This document shows positions 1 to 10,114 of a DNA stretch of 13,408 bases, one piece after another (positions within the stretch are counted from its first letter, which is position 1; every line of letters begins with the position of its first letter). Position numbers and translations under genes: made by a program. This DNA is from Chloroflexia bacterium. Its GTDB lineage: Bacteria > Chloroflexota > Chloroflexia > Thermomicrobiales > UBA6265. Location of the stretch: the NCBI GenBank assembly GCA_030430125.1, contig JAUIGA010000045.1:1-13408 (forward strand), given 5' to 3'. The notes under the pieces are model-generated. The model worked only from the letters and a program-made list of their open reading frames with translations. It ran no database searches and had not been told where the DNA came from.

Positions 1-1
1 C

Positions 2-793
2 TGGGCTCCGGTACACGAGGCTGCGCACGTCGACGCGTTCGCCGTCGAACACGGATGGCCGGTGGTCCTCAAGGCGGTCCGGGGTGGATACGACGGGCGC
101 GGCGTGTGGATCGTCGACGGTCCCGATGCGGCCGCCGAGGTCGTTTCTGGCGCGCGGGAGCGCGGCACCGAGCTGCTGGCCGAGGCGCACCAGGCTCTGG
201 ACGGAGAATTGGCCGTCCTGGTTGCCCGCAACGCATCCGGCGACTGCCGCGTCTATCCCGCCACCGAAACGGTGCAGCGGGACGGCATCTGCCACGAGCT
301 CCACATCCCGGCGCGGTTCGGTGAGGAGGTGGCTCGCGAGGCTGAATCGCTGGCGGCACGCATTGCCGCGATGATCGGCGCGACCGGCATCCTCGCGATC
401 GAGTTCTTCGTGGTTGGCGGGCGGGTGCTGATCAACGAACTGGCGCCTCGCCCCCACAACTCCGGTCACTGGACCATCGAGGGGACGGGAGTTTCGCAGT
501 TCGAGCAGCACCTGCGCGCGGTGCTGGACTGGCCACTCGGCTCGACCGCGACCGTTGCCCCCGCGGTGGTGACGTGGAACCTGCTCGGCCCCGACGACGG
601 CGGCGACCCATTCGCCAGAATCCCGGCGGCGCTTTCCGCCTCCGACGCGCACATCCACTGGTACGGAAAGGCGAGCCGGCCAGGCCGGAAGATCGGGCAT
701 GTCACCGCCCGCGCGGACGCACCGGACGACGCGTGCCGCAGCGCTGAGGCGGCGTGGTCGGTCCTGATGCATGGGGAGAGAAACGAGGCATGA
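2..793 (+). CDS. purK: 5-(carboxyamino)imidazole ribonucleotide synthase PurK, 3' part
   Basis: This is the C-terminal 263 residues of an ATP-grasp enzyme. The frame is open to the left edge, so the start lies outside the window; family members are about 380 residues, so roughly 115 are missing. PurK uses ATP and bicarbonate to convert aminoimidazole ribonucleotide to N5-carboxyaminoimidazole ribonucleotide in de novo purine synthesis. Visible family marks are GWPVVLKAVRGGYDGRGVW near the left edge (ATP-grasp lysine and glycine-rich loop), LDGELAVLVAR, IEFFVVGGRVLINELAPRP and the PurK-typical HNSGHWTIEG. The usual GYDGKG is GYDGRG here, a conservative change. The stop overlaps the purE start by 4 nt (ATGA), so the two are surely translated as an operon, in the order purK then purE. 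Confidence 0.95.
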   Translation, partial: WAPVHEAAHVDAFAVEHGWPVVLKAVRGGYDGRGVWIVDGPDAAAEVVSGARERGTELLAEAHQALDGELAVLVARNASGDCRVYPATETVQRDGICHELHIPARFGEEVAREAESLAARIAAMIGATGILAIEFFVVGGRVLINELAPRPHNSGHWTIEGTGVSQFEQHLRAVLDWPLGSTATVAPAVVTWNLLGPDDGGDPFARIPAALSASDAHIHWYGKASRPGRKIGHVTARADAPDDACRSAEAAWSVLMHGERNEA

Positions 794-1296
794 GCCAGCA
801 GCCACTGGTCGGGGTCGTGATGGGGAGCGATTCCGACCTGCCGACGATGCAGGCGGCGATTGACGCGCTCGACGAGTTCGGGGTTTCGAGCGAGGTGCGC
901 ATCCTCAGCGCGCATCGCACACCCGACGAGATGCTCGCCTACGCGCGGGAGGCGGCCGGGCGCGGCGTCCGGGTCATCATAGCCGGGGCCGGCGGCGCTG
1001 CCCACCTGCCTGGCATGATCGCCTCGGCGACGACGCTGCCCGTCGTTGGCGTGCCGGTCATCGCAACGGCCATGGCGAGCATGGCGGGCGTCGATGCCCT
1101 GCTGTCGATGGTCCAGATGCCCGGCGGCGTGCCGGTGGCGACGGTGGCGATCGGCAATGCGAAGAATGCAGGATTGCTGGCGGTGCGTATCCTGGCGACC
1201 GCCGACGATGGGCTCCGGATCAAAATGGAGCAGTTTCAGCAGCAGATGGGTGACACCGTGCGCGGCAAGGATCGCGCACTTCGGGCCAGGGATTGA
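790..1296 (+). CDS. purE: N5-carboxyaminoimidazole ribonucleotide mutase PurE (class I)
   Basis: PurE moves the carboxyl group of N5-CAIR, the PurK product, to C4, giving CAIR. The 168-residue protein has the normal family length. It shows the nucleotide-binding GSDSDLPTM (residues 12-20), the catalytic-histidine motif SAHRTP (H42), AGAGGAAHLPGM, and the class I signature VDALLSMVQMPGGVPVATVAIG. The ATG at 790 overlaps the purK stop and has GGGGAGAG about 10 nt upstream. An in-frame ATG at 754 would add 12 residues that do not belong to the family and would overlap purK further, so it was not used. The gene ends 8 bp from the stop of the convergent flavin reductase gene, with no obvious hairpin between them. 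Confidence 0.96.
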   Translation: MSQQPLVGVVMGSDSDLPTMQAAIDALDEFGVSSEVRILSAHRTPDEMLAYAREAAGRGVRVIIAGAGGAAHLPGMIASATTLPVVGVPVIATAMASMAGVDALLSMVQMPGGVPVATVAIGNAKNAGLLAVRILATADDGLRIKMEQFQQQMGDTVRGKDRALRARD

Positions 1297-1304
1297 CCCG
1301 GCGA

Positions 1305-1868
1305 TCAGTCCTGGAGCAGATCGACCCAGGCCGCGAGATTGTGCAACAGCTCTTCGACCAGCTGGCGGGACGTCTGGTCGGTGAGCTCGCCCAACTGGTT
1401 GAACTTGTCGGCGGCGAAGGTGACGTAGACCTCCGGTTCCGGTACCGGCACCATGCCGATCGCCGTCGCGATTTGTCGCAGGTGCAGCTGACCGCGCATG
1501 GTGCCGGATCGACCCACGGCGGCCCCCATAATCGCCAGCGGCTTGCCCCGCAGCACTGATCGCCCGGTGGGCCGGGCGGCCCAGTCGAGCGCGTTCTTGA
1601 GCACCCCCGGTATTGAATACGAGTACTCCGGCGTGCAGATCAGCACGGCGTCGGCGCGGTCCAGCTGCGCGCGGAAGTCACGCACCACGGCTGGATTGCC
1701 GCGCTGCTCGATATCCTCGCTGAAATACGGCAGGTCGTGGATGGTCACCTCGTAGAGGTGGATCGAATCGGGTCGCAGCAGCATCGCCGACCGCAGCAAA
1801 CCCCGGTTGTAGGAATTGCGCCGCAGGCTGCCAATGAGCGCGGCCACCTCGATACGTCGCTCCGACAC
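1305..1868 (-). CDS. NAD(P)H-dependent FMN reductase / quinone reductase family protein
   Basis: A 187-residue flavodoxin-fold protein of the NADPH-dependent FMN reductase family (ChrR/azoreductase-like). It shows the FMN-phosphate loop GSLRRNSYNR (residues 13-22) and the flavin-ring motif PEYSYSIPGVLKNALDW (80-96). Family members reduce free flavin, quinones, chromate or azo compounds with NAD(P)H in the cytoplasm; the substrate cannot be read from sequence. The GTG at 1868 was chosen because a very strong ribosome binding site, GGAGGGGAGAGGG, ends about 5 nt before it and the family begins just there. An upstream in-frame ATG at 1889 sits against that same purine run and would add seven residues (MEGRGYS) with no homology to the fold. 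The gene lies downstream of acnA on the same strand but beyond a strong hairpin, so it is probably transcribed separately. Confidence 0.9.
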   Translation of the reverse strand: MSERRIEVAALIGSLRRNSYNRGLLRSAMLLRPDSIHLYEVTIHDLPYFSEDIEQRGNPAVVRDFRAQLDRADAVLICTPEYSYSIPGVLKNALDWAARPTGRSVLRGKPLAIMGAAVGRSGTMRGQLHLRQIATAIGMVPVPEPEVYVTFAADKFNQLGELTDQTSRQLVEELLHNLAAWVDLLQD

Positions 1869-1990
1869 GCTGTACCCTCTCCCCTCCATCGGTACCCGTG
1901 CATCACGAGTGGTACCGCAACGATGCAATCCACCGTCACGGCGATTTCAAATTTGCCTCTGCCGGACAAGCAGCAATGTCCCCGCGAAAC

Positions 1991-2030
1991 CGAGGCGGGA
2001 CCGGGCGCGGCCACACCCGGTCCTGCCTCG
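1991..2030 (-). terminator. Hairpin terminator after acnA
   Basis: CGAGGC (1991-1996) pairs with GCCTCG (2025-2030) and GGACCGGG (1998-2005) with CCCGGTCC (2016-2023). One mismatch separates the two helices and the loop is 10 nt. The hairpin begins 3 nt beyond the acnA stop and on the minus strand is followed by a short GTTTCG stretch, so the U-run is weak. Its position and stability suggest transcription termination or 3'-end protection for acnA. Confidence 0.72.
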
Positions 2031-2033
2031 CCG

Positions 2034-4895
<2,862 letters not shown>

Positions 4896-5115
4896 GGGGT
4901 AGTCCTTTCGGAAATTGGCGACGCGATCCGACAGTGGCACGCGTCACACCGGAGACGCACAGGCACGCCGGTCCATCCAGATGGGTGCGACATGGCGGCG
5001 ATCCTGCACGCTATCTGCCCCTATCTTACGCCAACTCCACCGGCGCCACGCATGGAATCGCCACCAATCAGTAGCGCCATCCGCAACCGTATCTTTCCCG
5101 CCACCCTTCGGCGCG

Positions 5116-5144
5116 TTGACTGGTACGAGGCAACTGGGTACCAT
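5116..5144 (+). promoter_or_regulatory. Sigma70-type promoter with overlapping inverted repeat
   Basis: TTGACT (5116-5121), a 17-nt spacer and TACCAT (5139-5144) match the housekeeping consensus at 5 of 6 and 4 of 6 positions with ideal spacing. Initiation near 5151 would give a leader of about 135 nt before the DUF4239 gene. A perfect inverted repeat, TGGTAC (5121-5126) and GTACCA (5138-5143), covers the last base of the -35 box, the spacer and most of the -10 box. That is a plausible repressor operator. The 391-nt gap between acnA and this gene (4896-5286) holds no other feature I can support. Confidence 0.5.
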
Positions 5145-5286
5145 CAATTCAACCCGGCGCACAACCGCCGACATGTCAACCAAATCTGGCGTGCATCGCC
5201 AGGCCGTGCCGAACCCGATGATGACGGTTCATCCGGGTCTGGTTTGCCGATGTGCGTCGTCGTGCTTGCAAGAAGGATTGCTCCTG

Positions 5287-6075
5287 TTGAACATCAGTGA
5301 CACGCCGGCATGGCTGATATTCCCGATCACCGTGTTGATCATCGGGCTGATGATCGAGCTCGGTTTCCGCCTTGGGTTTTCGGTTCAACGAAAGACCGAG
5401 GACGAAAAGGAATCCTCTGTTTCCGCGGTCACAGCCTCTGTGCTGGCCCTTCTTGCGTTCATTCTGGCGTTTACGTTTGGCATCGTGTCTGACCGATACG
5501 ACGCTCGCAAGGCGCTGGTGCGGGAACAGGCAATCACGATCAGCACCGCCTATGCGCGCACGGATTTCCTGCCAGATGCCGACCGCACCGAAGCTCAGGA
5601 CATGTTCCGATCGTATATGGACGCGCTCCTGGCCGCGGCGGAGCAGGAAAACAGCGACGCTCGCCCGGATCTGATTGCCGAGATGAACCAGATCAATACG
5701 GACCTGTGGGCCATGGGCGTCGAGCACGCGCGCCAGGACCCAGGTTCCGAGATGATCGGGCTGTACATGGATTCCCTGAACAGTATGAGCGACGTGCAGG
5801 CACTCCGGGACGCCGTCGCGCTCCAGGCCAAAATCCCAAATGAAATCTGGATCGCGCTGTACGCGCTCATCCTCCTGGCGATGGTGGCAATTGGCTACCA
5901 AACGGCAATCGCCAAATCGAGACGAAGCTGGACGCTTCTGCTGCTGGCACTGTCCTTCTCCACCGTCGTGGCGCTGATCGCCGTGCTCGACAATCCGGAC
6001 AGCCGCATTCTCCACATCTCCCAGCAACCCCTGATCCAGGTGCAGGAATCCATGACCGAGGAGCCAGCGACCTGA
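5287..6075 (+). CDS. DUF4239 (bestrophin-like) integral membrane protein
   Basis: A 262-residue membrane protein that I recognise as the DUF4239 type, sometimes called bestrophin-like, of unproven function. Two hydrophobic segments lie near the N-terminus (about residues 8-28 and 48-68) and two near the C-terminus (about 187-209 and 215-234). Between them is a soluble region of roughly 115 residues rich in Glu, Asp and Ala. The stretch ALLAFILAFTFGIVSDRYD with a following REQAITISTAY is typical of the family. The TTG start at 5287 was chosen because AGAAGGA lies 9 nt upstream and the first membrane segment begins right after. The frame is open back to an ATG at 4915, but that part looks noncoding and would overlap the promoter. 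It is transcribed divergently from acnA and appears to be alone. Confidence 0.82.
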   Translation: MNISDTPAWLIFPITVLIIGLMIELGFRLGFSVQRKTEDEKESSVSAVTASVLALLAFILAFTFGIVSDRYDARKALVREQAITISTAYARTDFLPDADRTEAQDMFRSYMDALLAAAEQENSDARPDLIAEMNQINTDLWAMGVEHARQDPGSEMIGLYMDSLNSMSDVQALRDAVALQAKIPNEIWIALYALILLAMVAIGYQTAIAKSRRSWTLLLLALSFSTVVALIAVLDNPDSRILHISQQPLIQVQESMTEEPAT

Positions 6076-6221
6076 TTGGCCCGCTTCGAGAAGCAACCAG
6101 CGAGCCGTCGGCCACCGGGCAACGTCAATTCATCAGTGTTGCGCGTCGGAGCCTGCTCGGGTCGAAACGATGCACGGACCGGTCAGCAGTGAGGACGGGT
6201 CGTCGCTCCGCAACGCAACCG

Positions 6222-6791
6222 CTACGCCTGCGAAACGTCGCCTGCCAGCGTTGAGGCTTGAGCCTGCATGCGCTCCATCGCTCGCTCAACCTCGTTGGGA
6301 AAACGATGCTCGAAATCGAGAATACCCACCCACTCGGGCCGCACGAAGAGCCGCGCCATGGTGGGGAAAGCATGGCCGATCGTCTCAACCCAGGCTGCAC
6401 CACCATCATCACCGAGGGCGCGTTTTGCCGCGTCGTCATACTCCGGTGGAACGCCCTCGAAGAGTTCGGAGCGAATGGCAAGGACCTTGTAGGGCATCGT
6501 ATCGGTGTTCATGGTCACCGCGACCCTGGTGCCGTCCGGGAGCGCCTGCATTTTCGGCGCGTTGGGCGGACCGCCGAACACCAGTTCCGATCCGTTCCAG
6601 TGGAACCAAACCGGTGACAGCCGAGGCGTGCCGTCGGTCCAGTTGTAGGCAAGACGTGCCGGAAGGGATGACTGGAGCAACTTCTGCGCGACCGGGTCGT
6701 AGAGAAGATCGAGTGAACCCTGCTGCGTCGGTATGGCGGCCTCCCATTGGCATTTGCGCGGCTTCCAGGATTGTCGATTGAGGCTACCCAA
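6222..6791 (-). CDS. Pyridoxamine 5'-phosphate oxidase-like (PPOX) flavin-binding protein
   Basis: A split-barrel flavin-binding protein of the PPOX superfamily. The core starts at SLDLLYDPVAQKLL and continues through PARLAYNWTDGTPRLSPVWFHW and LVFGGPPNAPKMQAL, the usual strand pattern of small F420- or FMN-binding family members. Catalytic role and cofactor cannot be fixed from sequence. The start is uncertain. The only conventional in-frame start upstream is a TTG at 6791 without a ribosome site, giving 189 residues. GGGAGG at 6740-6745 stands 5 nt before an ATA codon at 6734, which would give 170 residues and begin where family homology begins. It may share a transcript with tyrS upstream, but a strong hairpin lies between them. 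Confidence 0.83.
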   Translation of the reverse strand: MGSLNRQSWKPRKCQWEAAIPTQQGSLDLLYDPVAQKLLQSSLPARLAYNWTDGTPRLSPVWFHWNGSELVFGGPPNAPKMQALPDGTRVAVTMNTDTMPYKVLAIRSELFEGVPPEYDDAAKRALGDDGGAAWVETIGHAFPTMARLFVRPEWVGILDFEHRFPNEVERAMERMQAQASTLAGDVSQA

Positions 6792-6865
6792 GCCAGATCA
6801 TGCACTTCGCATTATGGAATGTCAATACCCAGGGTTCGAACCATTCCCGAAGCCATCAAATGATT

Positions 6866-6894
6866 CAGGGGCGTCCTCTTTCAGGACGCCCCTG
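6866..6894 (-). terminator. Perfect 12-bp hairpin downstream of tyrS
   Basis: CAGGGGCGTCCT (6866-6877) and AGGACGCCCCTG (6883-6894) pair perfectly around a 5-nt loop. The hairpin lies 58 nt past the tyrS stop. On the minus strand it is followed by AATCATTTGAT, moderately T-rich but not a classic U-run. It is the best terminator candidate in the window and probably separates tyrS from the PPOX gene. Confidence 0.75.
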
Positions 6895-6952
6895 GACCAA
6901 CAGTGTGACCGGATTTGCCAACCCAACAACCGGGAGGACACAAGGTTCTCCC

Positions 6953-8299
6953 CTACGACACCACCACCCGCTGGAAGCGTTTCTTGCCGGCGCGGAGTAT
7001 GACGGCCGTCGCCTCGCCCAGCAGGGTCGCAAAGGACTGGTCGACATCCTCGACCTTCTCGTCACCAGCGTGCAGGCCGCCCTGCTGCGCCAGCCGCCGC
7101 GCCTCGCCGCGCCCCTTCGCCAGCCCGGCTTTCACAAATGCGTCGGCTATTGTGAAAGCGTCGGTCACCTCACCTGCCGGGATGTCGACCGTCGGCAGCG
7201 AGTCATCGTCAGCAGACACCGTTTGACGTCCACTGAAGAGTCGCTTCGACGCTTCCTCCGCCTGCCGGGCCTCCCCGATGCCGTGCGCAAGCGCCGTGGC
7301 CTCCAGCGCGAGCACCCGCTTCGCCTCGCGAAGCGCCTCGCCCTGGACCGACACCAGGTCAGCGATCACCTCGTTCGGCAGGAAGGTGAACATCTTCAGG
7401 TAGGTCTCGACCATCGCGTCGTCGGTGTTCACCCAGTACTGGAAGTAGTCGTAGGGCGAGAACATCCCCGGGTCGAGCCAGACGCGCACCCCGCTGCCGG
7501 TCTTGCCCATCTTCTCGCCACTGGCGGTGGTGATCAGCGGGCAGACCAGCGCGTACGCCTTGCCCTGGTCGGCTCGGCGCACGAGGTCAACCCCGGCAAC
7601 GATGTTGCCCCACTGGTCTGAGCCGCCGAGCTGCAGACGGCAGCCCTGCGTGCGGAAGAGATGCAGGAAGTCGTACGCCTGCACCAGCCGGTAATTGAAC
7701 TCGACAAAGTTCAACCCGGTCGTCTCCAGCCGCTGCCGGTACGTCTCGGCGGCCAGCATCTCGTTCACCGAGAAATGACGGCCAATGTCGCGCAGGAAGG
7801 GGATGTACTGCAGTCCCAGCAGCCAATCGGCATTGTTGAGCGACACGGCCGCCGGGTTGTCGCCGAACTGCCCACCCTCGTAGTCGAGGTAGCGCTGCAG
7901 CTGCACCGTGATGGCGGCGATGTTGGTGGCGAGATCCTCCTCGCGGATCAACTCCCGCGCCGATGTGCGGCCGCTGGGGTCGCCCACCATCGCCGTGCCA
8001 CCCCCGCCGAGCGCGATCGGACGGTGCCCGAGGCGCTGCAGGGTACCAAGCATCATGATGCCGACCATGTGCCCCGCGTGGAGCGACGGCCCGGTCGGAT
8101 CGAACCCCTGATAGAGCGTGACCGGCCCCTGATCGAACAGCTCTCGCAGCCCGTCTTCGTCGCTGATGTCATAGACGAAGCCGCGCGATCGCATGTAGTC
8201 GACCGGGTTGACCCCCGCCTCGCGAGCGAGAATCGGGGCGCTGGGGTGCCCGATCGCGGTGGTCTCAAACATGGTGGCGCGTGCGGTGGTCTCCGTCAT
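6953..8299 (-). CDS. tyrS: Tyrosyl-tRNA synthetase
   Basis: A class I aminoacyl-tRNA synthetase charging tRNA-Tyr, 448 residues. The HIGH motif reads HAGH (74-77) and the KMSKS motif reads KMGKT (263-267). Other marks are YQGFDPTGPSLHAGH, GSDQWGNI (226-233, tyrosine/ATP pocket) and a C-terminal S4-like RNA-binding domain (about 380-445), including VKAGLAKGRGEARRLAQQGG. The KMGKT variant is common in bacterial TyrS. The ATG at 8299 has a weak AGAAAG site about 7 nt upstream. An internal ATG at codon 10 has none. A 291-nt leader region separates it from the LCP gene, so it probably has its own promoter or leader control. Confidence 0.97.
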   Translation of the reverse strand: MTETTARATMFETTAIGHPSAPILAREAGVNPVDYMRSRGFVYDISDEDGLRELFDQGPVTLYQGFDPTGPSLHAGHMVGIMMLGTLQRLGHRPIALGGGGTAMVGDPSGRTSARELIREEDLATNIAAITVQLQRYLDYEGGQFGDNPAAVSLNNADWLLGLQYIPFLRDIGRHFSVNEMLAAETYRQRLETTGLNFVEFNYRLVQAYDFLHLFRTQGCRLQLGGSDQWGNIVAGVDLVRRADQGKAYALVCPLITTASGEKMGKTGSGVRVWLDPGMFSPYDYFQYWVNTDDAMVETYLKMFTFLPNEVIADLVSVQGEALREAKRVLALEATALAHGIGEARQAEEASKRLFSGRQTVSADDDSLPTVDIPAGEVTDAFTIADAFVKAGLAKGRGEARRLAQQGGLHAGDEKVEDVDQSFATLLGEATAVILRAGKKRFQRVVVS

Positions 8300-8333
8300 T
8301 GCTGTCTTTCTCTACGGTAAACATCCAACTTGA

Positions 8334-8384
8334 TACTCCCCAAAGCTGAGAGTAGATGCCCAACCCGGAGAGTACTTTGGCATC
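8334..8384 (-). promoter_or_regulatory. tyrS leader with mutually exclusive helices
   Basis: Three short helices compete in the 50 nt just upstream of tyrS: 8334-8341 with 8367-8374 (8 bp including one G-U in minus-strand RNA), 8340-8345 with 8375-8380 (6 bp), and 8355-8360 with 8379-8384 (6 bp). They cannot all form, the arrangement expected of an attenuator or ribosome-site switch. No T-box consensus beyond TGGTAC was found, so the class is unknown and the pairing may be chance. Confidence 0.25.
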
Positions 8385-8492
8385 AGTGTACCAACCGGAC
8401 GGCGCATCCCCGCAGGACACTTGCCGACGATGCGCGACCTCCAATTCTGAACGGGTGATCCACATTGCCAATTGGGATGTCCCGGTGCTCTG

Positions 8493-8565
8493 GTAGCGGA
8501 GGTCTTGCCCGCGCTCACCAGCCCAATGGAGACCAGCGCTGGCGCGGGCAATGGCCTCCCCTACA
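8493..8565. repeat. Intergenic GTAGGGG palindromic element, short copy
   Basis: A 73-bp imperfect palindrome in the gap between tyrS and the LCP gene. Nested arms are GTAG/CTAC (4 bp), GGAGG/CCTCC (5 bp), TTGCCCGCGC/GCGCGGGCAA (10 bp) and CAGC/GCTG (4 bp), separated by small mismatches and a TCAC bulge. On the minus strand its end reads GTAGGGGAGGCC, one base different from GTAGGGGTGGCC at 10666-10677. It also shares ATTGCCCGCGC with the element there. It lies 26 nt past the LCP stop and may also end that transcript, although no U-run follows. Confidence 0.6.
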
Positions 8566-8590
8566 TTCCACTGGCGTTGAAAGCACGATC

Positions 8591-9493
8591 CTACGATCCG
8601 GCGAGGAACGCCTCGACGACTCTCGGCAACGTGTTCCAATCCGCCTGGTAAACCCACATGCCGTTGTCGAGCGTGCCGCCGGCAAGCTGGTCGGCGATGG
8701 TCAGGAACGCGATATCCTCCCGGCGCAGGGATGGCGCCAGGGCGATGAGCGATAGCTGCACATCTGGCGGGATGTTCGTCTGGACGGCGTCCCTGACCGC
8801 GGCGACGAGACCGGGCAGCGCGGTGACGACACCGGGTTGCCGCACCCTGTCGAGCAGAGCCGCCAGCACGAGCTGCTGCCGCATCACGCGCCCGTCGTCG
8901 CCATCCATGTTGCGGGTGCGCACGAACCGCAGGGCGGACTCGCCGTCCAGCGTTTGCACCCCGGCCGGCCACAACCACAGCCCCGGCTCCTCGACCTCGA
9001 ACACCGGGTCGACCACCTCGTAGGGGTTGTCGACCTCGACGCCGCCGAGGGCATCGATGACCTGGGCGAACCCGTCGAAGGTCGTGGTGGCGACGCCGTC
9101 GATCGCCAGCCCGAAGTTGTGGCCCACGGTGTCGGCCAGCAGCTCCGCGCCGCCATCCCAGCTCTCGCCGGCTCCGTAGAAGCCGTGGTGGAAGGCGCGA
9201 GTGATCTTATCCATGCCGAATCCGGGAATTTCGACATAGAGATCGCGCGGGATCGACACGATCCGCACCGTGCCGATCTCAGGGTTCACGCCCGCCACCA
9301 TGAGCACATCGCTGTTTCGCTCGTCGAACCCCTCCCGGACGTCGAGCCCGGCGGCGATGAACGTGAGGGCCGATCCGGCATCCTGGCGGGCAGTCGCGCC
9401 ACCGGGTCCGGCAATCGCGAGCACGGCCGAAACCACCCCCACCTGCACAAAACGGCGACGTGTGTGTACGGTTGATGCGAGAATGCGTGGCAT
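8591..9493 (-). CDS. LytR-CpsA-Psr (LCP) family protein with Tat-type signal peptide
   Basis: LCP enzymes transfer undecaprenyl-linked glycopolymers to the cell wall outside the membrane. The 300-residue protein carries the LCP core: RNSDVLMV (59-66), SIPRDLYVEIPG with R83 and D84, K96 in MDKITRAF, TVGHNFGLAIDG, TFDGFAQVIDALGGVEV, and LDGESALRFVRTR followed by DGDDGR and RQQ. The N-terminus reads TRRRFVQ (11-17) before a short hydrophobic stretch and ATA|R near residue 35. This looks like a twin-arginine signal with a cleavage site instead of the usual N-terminal membrane anchor. No LytR C-terminal domain is present. The ATG at 9493 has GGGAG about 10 nt upstream, and a TATGAT -10-like box lies at 9581-9586 without a clear -35. 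Confidence 0.88.
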   Translation of the reverse strand: MPRILASTVHTRRRFVQVGVVSAVLAIAGPGGATARQDAGSALTFIAAGLDVREGFDERNSDVLMVAGVNPEIGTVRIVSIPRDLYVEIPGFGMDKITRAFHHGFYGAGESWDGGAELLADTVGHNFGLAIDGVATTTFDGFAQVIDALGGVEVDNPYEVVDPVFEVEEPGLWLWPAGVQTLDGESALRFVRTRNMDGDDGRVMRQQLVLAALLDRVRQPGVVTALPGLVAAVRDAVQTNIPPDVQLSLIALAPSLRREDIAFLTIADQLAGGTLDNGMWVYQADWNTLPRVVEAFLAGS

Positions 9494-9649
9494 GGCACGA
9501 TGGGCTCCCGCGAGACCGGTGGGGCTTGCCGGCCCGGCTTGACGGCGGCACGAACGATGGCGCGGCGACGTTCCCCGGTCATCATACCGCGTGCATCATC
9601 TTCGACCGGGCGCACCATGCCTGGCCCGGTACCAAGGAGCAAGGACACG

Positions 9650-10039
9650 ATGTCCCAGGTTCGCGTCTACGGTCACCGACAGGCCCTCACCGCCCATCGC
9701 GATGCCCTCTCGGCGTGCATTCATGCGTGCCTGGTCGAGGCGCTGGGGCTGCCCCCATCGCAGAAGTTCCAGCGATTCATCCCGCTGGATGATGGCGATT
9801 TCATCCACCCCGACGACCGAACCGGCGCCTACACGATCATCGAGATCAGCATGTTCGCCGGCCGGTCGGAGGCGACCCGGCGTCGCCTGATCCGCCTCCT
9901 GTTCGAGCGGATCGAGCGCGACGTCGGTATCTCGCCGCAGGATGTGGAGATCACCATCTTCGAGTCGCCGGCGGCGAATTGGGGCATTCGCGGTCGCTGC
10001 GGCGACGAGCTCACGCTGGACTATGCGGTCGAGGTGTAG
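9650..10039 (+). CDS. Tautomerase-superfamily protein
   Basis: A 129-residue protein resembling the Tautomerase_2 branch of the 4-oxalocrotonate tautomerase superfamily. Supporting stretches are ALSACIHACLVEALGLPP, KFQRFIPLDDGDFIHPDDR, TIIEISMFAGRS, RLIRLLFERIE, ISPQDVEITIFESP, and NWGIRGRCGDE at the end. Tautomerases of the superfamily normally use an N-terminal proline exposed by methionine removal. Here residue 2 is serine (MSQVRVYGHR), so the classic Pro1 base is absent. The ATG at 9650 has AAGGAC 3 nt upstream and AAGGAGCAAGGA extending before it; the frame is open further upstream but without family-like sequence. It is divergent from the LCP gene and 75 nt upstream of the selenoprotein candidate, likely on the same transcript. 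Confidence 0.85.
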   Translation: MSQVRVYGHRQALTAHRDALSACIHACLVEALGLPPSQKFQRFIPLDDGDFIHPDDRTGAYTIIEISMFAGRSEATRRRLIRLLFERIERDVGISPQDVEITIFESPAANWGIRGRCGDELTLDYAVEV

Positions 10040-10114
10040 CGCGCCGAGCCAGCAGATTGCAACCATCCAACACGTCGCGTACGTAAACCTGGAATAGGAG
10101 AAAGGCACGAAACC

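Noticed and set aside
6800..7621. 273-codon plus-strand open frame
   Set aside because: It is antisense to the 3' half of tyrS and to the terminator hairpin, with low-complexity basic composition.
8300..8590. T-box riboswitch upstream of tyrS
   Set aside because: Only TGGTAC resembles the T-box. The GGTGGNACCGCG-type consensus, a recognisable specifier loop and the stem I motifs are missing.
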